A stretch of 64,000 nt of DNA, taken from assembly GCA_963693085.1 (NCBI GenBank), contig OY856411.1:119846267-119910266 (forward strand), in the 5' to 3' direction. Every line of letters starts with the position of its first letter. Position 1 is the first letter of the stretch. A program made the position numbers and the translations under genes. Below are positions 56,761 through 64,000 of the stretch, in pieces. Source of the DNA: Alisma plantago-aquatica (taxonomy: Eukaryota > Streptophyta > Magnoliopsida > Alismatales > Alismataceae). The notes beneath the pieces were generated by a model. The model was not told the origin of the DNA. It ran no database searches and saw only the letters and a program-made list of their open reading frames with translations.

Positions 56761-57524
56761 ATAATAGATATGTACATGTTAGGGTTTCATCACAATTAAT
56801 GTTAGGGTTTCATCACAATAGATGTTAGGGTTTAATCAATGTTAGGTTTAATCAAATCAAATTAGGATGCTAGAATTGACAAGTTTAAATCTTATTTCAA
56901 CATGCATCAAAATTTACTGAATTAAGTCAAACATTAGGATTAGAAGTACAAATATATGCAAGCAAAAAATTTGTTCATATACTAAGATTTACATAAAGCA
57001 TTACATAAAAATTTGTTCATATCCTTACCAACAGCAAGCACGGCCGTGGCTGTGTTGGCCTACCACGGCCGTGGCTGTGTTGCCTTACCACGGATGTGCT
57101 GTCCAGCACGACCGTGGTTGGCCAACACAGCCACGGCTGTGCTTGCTGCATGTTGGTAAATAGCTAGGGAGAAGGAAGCAAAGAGGTAGCACTACCTGGA
57201 GCTAGTGTGGAGAAGAGCGGAGGACCGGCAGAGGACGCGACGTGGAGCGCACAGTGGACCGCCGGTGGCAGCAGTGCGTGGAGTAGCTAGAGCAGTAGTG
57301 GCAGCGGCAACAACAAACGACTGGGGGCGTGGATCACAATAGCAGCAGAGGATGCGGTGGCGGTAGCAGCAGAGGATGCGGTGGCGGCGGGCGAGCACAG
57401 CAGCAGCAACAGTGGGGGGTGTGGAGCACAGCAGCGGCGGGGGGCGTGGAGCACAACCGCAGAATTCGTGATGAAACAGGAAGAAAGGGGGAAGAGCCGG
57501 GTGATCGGGTCTATTAAGTTGGTC
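56761..57524 (-). other. Upstream region of the CACTA genes
   Basis: Non-coding. Three GTTAGGGTTTCATCA-type repeats lie at 56779-56845, and a CACGGCCGTG group at 57039-57140 (exact at 57039 and 57064). A very GC-rich stretch with GCAGCAG/GGCGGT runs follows at 57190-57470. The stretch is the likely promoter and first exon region of the minus-strand genes. The ORFs of 62-81 codons on both strands there are low-complexity and not convincing. Confidence 0.5.
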
Positions 57525-57953
57525 AACGTCATCGGTTATCTATGGAAACCGACGCCTATTATCTTCAGCGTCGGTTGCTAATAAAAAACCGACGTCCAAT
57601 TAGACAATCTTTACCCTAAATTAATTGGCGGGCACCATTATCAGCGTCGGTTATCCAAGGATAACCGACACCGAAAGTGGAACTTTTCGTGCAAAATTTC
57701 ATTTTAAATAGGGGTCGGTGAATAGTTAAAACACCGACGCTGTATGTGACCCAAATTTGTTTCGCTCGAAAATTGGATTTCGCGGGCGATTTTAGGCGTC
57801 GGTTGGTTATACTCAGCCGACGCTGAATACAAAGTGGTACCCGTGTCTGGCTGGTCTTCGAATATAGACGTCGGTTTATCTAAATAACTGACGCCTAATA
57901 TGATAGGCATCGGTTTTCCTAAATAACTGACGCCCAGAAAAGCGACACTGAAC
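57525..57953. repeat. CACTA right subterminal repeat zone
   Basis: GCGTCGGTT and AACCGACGC motifs in both orientations (for example near 57550, 57570, 57640, 57735, 57800, 57870), mirroring 50198-50640. Likely binding sites for the element's TNPA-like protein. Confidence 0.85.
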
Positions 57954-57971
57954 GCTATTTCTGTAGTAGTG
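57954..57971 (-). repeat. CACTA right terminal inverted repeat
   Basis: GCTATTTCTGTAGTAGTG, the inverse of the left end with two mismatches, followed by the ATT duplication. Confidence 0.95.
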
Positions 57972-57977
57972 ATTGCA

Positions 57978-58255
<278 letters not shown>

Positions 58256-58881
58256 TTTTGGAAAATACAGGCACAGAGCATAGCAGTAGAAATAAAAAAA
58301 TTCTCTATCTATATTCCCATAATAGTAAGATCACGTCAACTACTATGAAATAGGAAGGATGGTGTTAGCGAGTTATACCCGGTCTTGGAGAAGGTCCAAT
58401 GATAAAACTCACTTCTTTGCAACTCCTAACAAGTTGCTCTTAGATGGTGGTTGTGCAGCTCCTGGTCGTCGCCACGAATAGCGTCGACAAAACCTATGCA
58501 ATGACTCTAGTGGTCTTGTCACATATTGTAGGTTTACTTTGCTCTTCGAGCAGTAGCCAAAGGACTTCTTCCTCTAGACAAACCAATTAGAACTCCTGTC
58601 ATTCACCAAGAACAGACAGGAAGAAGTTGTCCCTCTCATTGGTGTACTAGTCACCAACCTGCTCTCTAGCAACGACAACTTCTCAGTTGTTCTCTCCTGT
58701 TGGCTATCCCTCCCTATCGGGTAGGACTTTCCTGGGCTCTATTGGTTACCACAACTAGTGTAACGCCTGGGTCCACTGCCCAAGGCTCTAGTAGAGTTTC
58801 AAGAATGATGACTGGCCCCACAGACCACCACTAGCCTTAACTGTGCAATTTTTCCAAACTGACGCGCAAGCCAGGATCAAC

Positions 58882-58990
58882 TTCCCGACTGGTCACCCAT
58901 CCTAGTACTACTCCAAGTTGAGCACGCTTAACTATGGAGTTCTTTAGAGATGGGCTCCCGGAAAAGGAGGTGCACCTTGGTGATATGGGT
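58882..58990 (-). ncRNA. 5S rRNA-like domain in the Cassandra 3' LTR
   Basis: The minus strand reads CATAGTTAAGCGTGCTC and GAGTAGTACTAGGATGGGTG, the A-box and C-box regions of the 5S internal RNA polymerase III promoter. The C-box is intact here. The 5' part of the 5S is diverged. It is not a functional 5S gene. Confidence 0.9.
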
Positions 58991-59289
58991 AGTCCAATCA
59001 TTCCTTTTAAGATCATGTTATCTGAGGCCTCAAATCCTGGGATGTTACAATCTCCCCCACTTAGACTCTTGACGTCCTCGTCAAGGCTCAACTATATGGC
59101 CTCATAATCTGACCCCATTTCAGTGCAGACCCACAATGGCCCATGGACATCCAGCTCCCGTCCACGGCTACCAGTGCAAGGGCGACTCCATCTCGTCTCT
59201 ACAGATAGCCCTTTCCAACTTGCTTGGACCGCACGGCTCAAGACTGGCATGCCACATGCCCATGTGGGCCCCACCTACTGGAGGGGTTA

Positions 59290-59303
59290 TAGCTCTTATA
59301 CCA
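59290..59303 (-). other. Cassandra primer-binding site
   Basis: TGGTATAAGAGCTA on the minus strand, initiator-Met type, two bases from the right LTR. It identifies the right copy as the 5' LTR. Confidence 0.85.
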
Positions 59304-59428
59304 TTTGTAATGTCTGGGCCCACTCCCCAAGGCTCTAGTAGAGTTTCAGGATTGACGACTGGCCCCACAAACCACCACTAGCCTTAACTAGGCACTTTGT
59401 CCACACTGACGCGCAAGCCAGGATCAAC

Positions 59429-59537
59429 TTCCACATTGGTCACCCATCATAGTACTACTCCAAGCTGAGCATGCTTAACTATGGAGTTCTTTAGAGATGG
59501 GCTCCCGAAAAAGGAGGTGCACCTTGGTGATATGGGT
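59429..59537 (-). ncRNA. 5S rRNA-like domain in the Cassandra 5' LTR
   Basis: The same segment as at 58882-58990, but the A-box has GCATGC in place of GCGTGC and the C-box reads GTACTATGATGG, so the promoter core is damaged in this copy. Confidence 0.88.
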
Positions 59538-61203
59538 AGTCCAATCATTCCTTTTAAGAGTGTTTTATCCGAGGCCTCAAATCCTGGGATGTTACAACTA
59601 GAGAGGACAACAATTGTAAGAGGAAATCATTCTTAGTTGTCTATTTTGTGTCTTGGGAAGCCCCCATTACCCCTCCTTTTAGAGGCGGGGTTTGGGTCAG
59701 GATTCCCAATATGTACAAGATTGAGCAGGAGTGCAAAGGATCAGAAGAACTTGAAGTTTTGCAACCTGCGATAGCTAAAACGGCTGTTTCATGGACCCAG
59801 ACTATATTTTGTTGTGTGAGAAGGTCGTCTTGCACTATCAAATGACCATTTTGTAGTTTCCTAATCACAGACGAATTTGGAAACTTTGATTCCAATTAAT
59901 ATACATATTAATTTTGCTTGCACCTCAAGTAAGTGCAACAAAAACTATTTGGGAAACATCTTGAAACTTCATACGGCCTCAACTGGGTTGTCTAACCCAA
60001 TCAAGATGTATGTATCATTCACCCAGATGGTCATCTAGTGAGTTTGAGATGAGTCGATCGGTTCGATCACATTGAACCCGTCGGTTCAAGGGTAGAACTT
60101 AGCTAATTCAAACTTTGATCCGTTTGATGACCCAAACGGCCGTCTCAACACTTGAGATGCCTGTCTGGCTGCCCAAACAGCCGTCTCACATAGTAGATGG
60201 TCGTTTGGAAGACCTGGTCATCCAATCAAGTGATATGTTTCATGAATTGAATACCTAAACACTTTAGTAATCAATGCAATTGTCATTCATGATCAAACTC
60301 CTCTTCTAGATGAATTCCCATATGTGTGACCCTATAGCTCCCATAGTGTAACAAAGAGTGGGCCTTGTCTCACATCTGTCCTACCCAAGTGAATGGAAAG
60401 TTACAGAGAAACTTCAACCTACAATATGTGTAAGGTGTTGTAGAGATTGCATAATTCCTTTGTCTCTAATATCTAGGAGAACTCGCGGCATGGAAGGTCA
60501 TCCACTCAATGTTCAATCCATGTTTCTTGAACCAAGAGAAGACTGTCTGAGATAATTTGACCTCAATAGCATATATTAATTCACATGTGCATGATCATGC
60601 ATTTCTCAGTATCTCTTATCAAGTGGCTAGGTTATCATACTCCAAAAGGAGGGACAAATACCATATCTATCACTCATAGTATATCCCCATGTATCAAAGT
60701 CACTCAATCATCAAAGTTATAACAACCCATGTTTTAGGATTGCATTTGATGATGTCAAAGGGTACCCAATGATATATGATGAGTGCAGTGATTCTAGGTC
60801 TAAGAGTGACAATCACCACCTTCACTATGAGAGATGATTGTGACCACAAAACCATGTGTCACTCTCAAGGTGGGTTTGTCTGATACATTGTTCCCTAACA
60901 TGTATCTGTGTGCTTGGTTTGATATTGCCATATCATGACTAATGAGATCTAGTCACCAACCAACTCACACTCTGATCTTATGTGTTATTGTTTTTTATCA
61001 ACCCTCCACAGTAACAACCGATTAGGGACATAATGTGAATATGTATATGTACTCTTAACATTCGTATCATCTCATACACAAGGGTAGTAACTTGAATACA
61101 TACGTCATTGAGTAATATATTTCTCTAGACATTCACTCTATATCCTCATTATCTAATAACTGAGTGAAATAGATGAATTATAAGCTTGCCTTTATATATT
61201 ATT

Positions 61204-62231
61204 CTTTATTTTTTTTGAAAATAACTCAACATCATTAAAGAAAGGTCATACGACATCTACAAGATAAAGATCTCTCATCAACTAACCAAGCAACGACTCC
61301 TTTTGCGAAAAGACATAGCACAAGACTCAGATTGGGATGCGATAGGTAAATTTCTGCACTGTCCACCTCTTGTGGTGGCTGACTAAAACAACTATCTGGG
61401 ATGGAATTCATCAATCTACAAGAGTCTTTGATTCTATCGGGAAAGGAGTTTGCGTAGCCGCCAACAGAGATCACTATCTCATCCATGCTAGAGGCCACCG
61501 GACAATTAGAGAGCTTGACCCAGACCACAACAAGCAAAATGAGCATCTTGTTATTAACAACATAAATAAAAAAAACACCAAGAAAAGAACAAAAGTTGAG
61601 GCCAATCAAGAAGCTGCCCAAGCTCACAAAGTGCTCACACCGGAAATTCCTCAAACAACTTGGGTGCAACACCCCAGATATCTGGAAAGGGGGCAAAAAA
61701 CTATGCTTGCGCATACTCAGAGGAGAAAGGGCCTGCAAGGATTGAAGGTGGGAGGTAGAAAGCTCTGGATAACCCCACCACCACTCCCAAACACCCCTGC
61801 GAGCAGGGGACGAGAGCATTCTCCCAAAGCACGTAACCTGGTTTCTCTCCCTCTACCGGTGCATCAAGGAGTTGCACATCCTCGCTATGCATCCATAGGA
61901 GAACCCAAAGCTCTGACCTGCAACCAAACCCAGACAGAAAGAGGGGGACTCGACCAGCAACCCGCCACCATCTAGCGCGCCATCCTCTAGGATACGGGCC
62001 GCCATCCGGGGTGAGTCCACCGATGGCACCTACTCACGATCAGGAAGGACCAGGCACCATGGGATAGAGAGTATAAGATCGTGGCTGATCATGAAGGAGA
62101 TGAGGACGAGCCCAGAGGGAGAGGGTTCCAGCCCGAGAGAGCGCCTCCCTCCCCCCCCGAGCAGACAGCACCCCCACCGGGGTCTATAGGATCGCCAGAG
62201 TGATCGCGAACCCTAGAAAGCGGCCAATTCC
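61204..62231 (-). mobile_element. LINE-derived short insert (1.03 kb) with poly-A tail and 11-bp target duplication
   Basis: It is flanked by TATATATTATT at 61193-61203 and 62232-62242. The plus-strand left end is T-rich, that is, a poly-A tail on the minus strand after TTGAGTTATTTTC, as in plant L1 3' ends. The right part is very GC-rich like a LINE 5' untranslated region. It contains a minus-strand ATG reading MAARILEDGALDGG for about 50 codons (near 61975). A 194-residue minus-strand ORF (61819-61235) has no recognised domain. No RT or endonuclease is seen, so it is either an internally deleted LINE or a non-autonomous relative. Confidence 0.75.
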
Positions 62232-62318
62232 TATATATTATTATTTATCAAATCATTTTAGGTAACTATGCCATGTAAATAATCATATGATTTCTTCTAC
62301 GGGCATAACTTACCAACA

Positions 62319-64000
62319 TAGTAAATGTGGAGAACCCAGGTGAATGTTAGTAAGTTATTTTCAAAATAACTACATTGTGGTGGTGTGCATAGTTGTTATG
62401 GCTATTTCTCACTATGGTTGTTCCTTCCTCTAGATGGCAATTATGAAAATCTTATACATTCTACGACCTTGTATTTTTGTGGTCCTTGGAGAATGGTATT
62501 TCTCATGTACGACGTCTATATTGAAATTTGTCCTTTGTATGTTGGTTCGTCGCTTATTATTTGGGGAGTTTGTTGCCTTTAATCACCTTTGATATTTGCA
62601 GAGCAAGCAAGGATGATTTTACAAGACTCTTTTCCCCCTATGTTGGTTGGTAAAGACTTAAAATCACCATCTGTCACCTCCATCCCCCATTAGGGCAGTA
62701 CTACCTATAAGAACATGAAAAGAACACACATAGGTTCATTACAATATAAATGATAATTATTGCAAAAGATCACATAGCCTTGCTGTCTTGACATCATTAT
62801 GGAATCAAATAAATACAAATGGAGACCAAAACTACAGATCCATCACAACCCAAATCTTGAAACATGCTTGTCCTTAGTTTTTCTCTAACTACATCGTAGG
62901 GTCAAGTAAAACATAAAAGAAATGTTGCACTCTAAAAAAGGTTTTTACTTGCTAATAAAGCCCAACAATGATTCTACTCGCGTATTTCATTTATCCATCA
63001 TCAAAAAAACAATTTGGTTGCTTTAGATGCAAAAATTCACAAGATTTTCACCAAAGACATCAAAATCATAATTGAATAAAGTGAGGAATTCTGTGGAGCT
63101 TCATAAAATTGCCTCATTATGGAAATCATCAAGATGTTTTGGAAAATTGTTCCCTTGAATGGATTCTACCCTAGATATATATTCACCATAGTTGTCCTAC
63201 TTGGATATCGAAAAGGGTGAAAGGTTTTATGACTGTTGTTACCTACCCCAATTGTTATCCAATTGGATGAAGGGGGCTGTAGAGGGGAGTGTAATTAAAT
63301 AAGAGTGCTCTTATTTTTCTTTTAATTTTTGTGGGTTCTATAATACAAGGACACCTTCATTTTATTTTTAGATTTTAATTTTTACCATCCCCTTTTTGTT
63401 TTAGGGTTGCATGATGGTAGGAGGAAGCAAAGAGGGTAATGTATTCACAACACCAAGCATTTTTATGGTGGATAAGGGATACTTTTTGTATCTTTAATGT
63501 GGTCGAGAGGTATGAGATCATAAAAGTCGAGTGAAAATGAAATCCAAGAAGCATGAATTTCCTTCTAGGGATTTATTGTACACAAGATCGACAAATGTCA
63601 TAAAATCTTAAAATAATCAACAATGATTAAGGAATAGGGAAAAAATGTGATTCTCATTTTCCTTGATCAAAAACTCCAAACACCTACAATTTACATGCAT
63701 TACAACTCAACCATCAATATACATTCGAAGAAAGAAATCTCATACAAGTAAGAAATCAAAAGATTACTCAAAAAGATGTAAACTCAAGAGATCTTGTGTA
63801 GATTCAACAAAGGTCAAAAATTTCAAAAATAAACTCAAGAGATCTTGGACTATTTGAAACACCTTGAGGCTGAACAAATTCCACAATCGGTGTGATAAGG
63901 GAAACATCTCTTCAAATCATTCAACCTTACGTCAAGGATTCCACACTGTATAGAAAGTATGAAATTGCATGCTATAAAAGAGTCCAACTAGCATACACAA
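62319..64000. other. AT-rich sequence, nothing recognised
   Basis: No domain-bearing ORF, terminal repeat or tandem array beyond a repeated CTCAAGAGATCTTG (63783 and 63834). ORFs up to 65 codons are unconvincing. It may be the pre-insertion flank of the copia element. Confidence 0.5.

Larger units (their letters stand above)
50180..57971 (-). mobile_element. CACTA (En/Spm) DNA transposon, deletion derivative, TSD ATT
   Basis: The ends are CACTACTATAGAAACAGC (left) and the inverse of CACTACTACAGAAATAGC (right), 16 of 18 identical. They are flanked by ATT at 50177-50179 and 57972-57974, the 3-bp duplication expected for CACTA. The 7792-bp body has subterminal GGCGTCGGTT repeats at both ends and two minus-strand genes: a TNP2-like gene missing its catalytic core, and a TNPA/Ulp1-like multi-exon gene. 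Both have stops, so it could move only with help, if at all. Confidence 0.96.
58759..59596 (-). mobile_element. Cassandra TRIM retrotransposon, complete, TSD ACTAG
   Basis: Two 291-bp LTRs (58759-59049 and 59306-59596) flank a 256-bp interior without coding capacity. The ends are TGTAA and GATGTTACA; ACTAG occurs at 58754-58758 and 59597-59601. On the minus strand a PPT (AAGTGGGGGAGA) precedes the 3' LTR at 59049, and a PBS (TGGTATAAGAGCTA, 59303-59290) follows the 5' LTR. Each LTR holds a 5S rRNA-like segment, the hallmark of Cassandra. The LTRs differ at about 25 of 291 positions by eye, without indels. Mobility would depend on enzymes from other elements. Confidence 0.96.
58256..62318 (-). 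mobile_element. Ty1/copia 5' LTR (minus strand), copy 2, with two nested insertions
   Basis: It aligns with 24254-26440. After removing the Cassandra (58759-59596 plus one target copy) and the LINE-derived insert (61204-62231 plus one target copy) its length is about 2181 bp, against 2187. The left edge (TTTTGGAAAATAC) is a mutated TGTTAGGAAATAC next to the PBS. The right edge is ACCAACA. The PBS side makes it a 5' LTR. The motif cluster at 60020-60215 corresponds to that of copy 1. Confidence 0.85.

Noticed and set aside
57192..57581. Ser/Ala/Gly-rich ORFs on both strands
   Set aside because: Low-complexity GCAGCAG/GGCGGT sequence in the CACTA upstream region gives open frames in many phases.
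58882..59537. Functional 5S rRNA genes
   Set aside because: Only the A-box to C-box part is well kept, both copies lie inside LTRs with matching ends, and the 5' and 3' parts of 5S are diverged; the Cassandra explanation covers everything.
61235..61975. Real gene at the long overlapping ORFs (194 and 201 codons, opposite strands)
   Set aside because: The whole stretch is a 1-kb insert with poly-A and target duplication; the two ORFs overlap in antisense and neither has a known domain.

Overview
This is a repeat-dense stretch of a flowering-plant nuclear genome, probably pericentromeric or other heterochromatic DNA. I found no host protein gene, tRNA gene or functional rRNA gene. The plant assignment rests on the element families: Athila/Tat-type and chromovirus-type Ty3/gypsy elements, Ty1/copia, L1-type LINE, a CACTA (En/Spm) DNA transposon and a Cassandra TRIM with 5S rRNA-like LTRs. 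Almost every coding region is broken, and boundaries were judged by eye from terminal repeats, target-site duplications (TSD), primer-binding sites (PBS) and polypurine tracts (PPT).

Layout. 1-2896: 3' untranslated tail and LTR of an Athila/Tat-type element, cut off inside a second element. 2897-9890: that second element (plus strand), with pol carrying three in-frame stops, a non-coding region with its own TATA box, a small ORF starting like a histone H3 tail, and a 3' LTR. 9934-19523: a chromodomain Ty3/gypsy element on the minus strand, inserted in an L1 LINE (19524-21480). 21481-24253: mostly unassigned. 24254-30450: 3' LTR and pol end of a minus-strand Ty1/copia element, interrupted by a 3.2-kb solo LTR with a clean CTTAT duplication. 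30455-41920: a plus-strand gypsy remnant (gag, a 32-bp tandem array, PPT) and a huge LTR swollen to 9.5 kb by a 4.3-kb tandem duplication. 41921-49958: an Athila-type deletion derivative (minus) with gag, protease and a downstream ORF but no RT/integrase. 50180-57971: a CACTA transposon (TSD ATT) that has lost its DDE core. 57975-58109: AT microsatellite. 58110-62318: 5' leader, PBS and 5' LTR of a minus-strand copia element, into which a complete Cassandra (TSD ACTAG) and a 1-kb LINE-derived insert (11-bp TSD) have landed. 62319-64000: unassigned.

The unexpected theme is that several unrelated elements carry clusters of short CG-containing palindromes, each with its own core sequence. In three Athila/Tat-type LTRs the cluster is in the 5' part of the LTR; in two of these it is clearly upstream of a TATA box. 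In two of these elements the same motif type reappears near the downstream ORF. One core, CACGGCCGTG, is shared by an Athila-type element and the neighbouring CACTA transposon.
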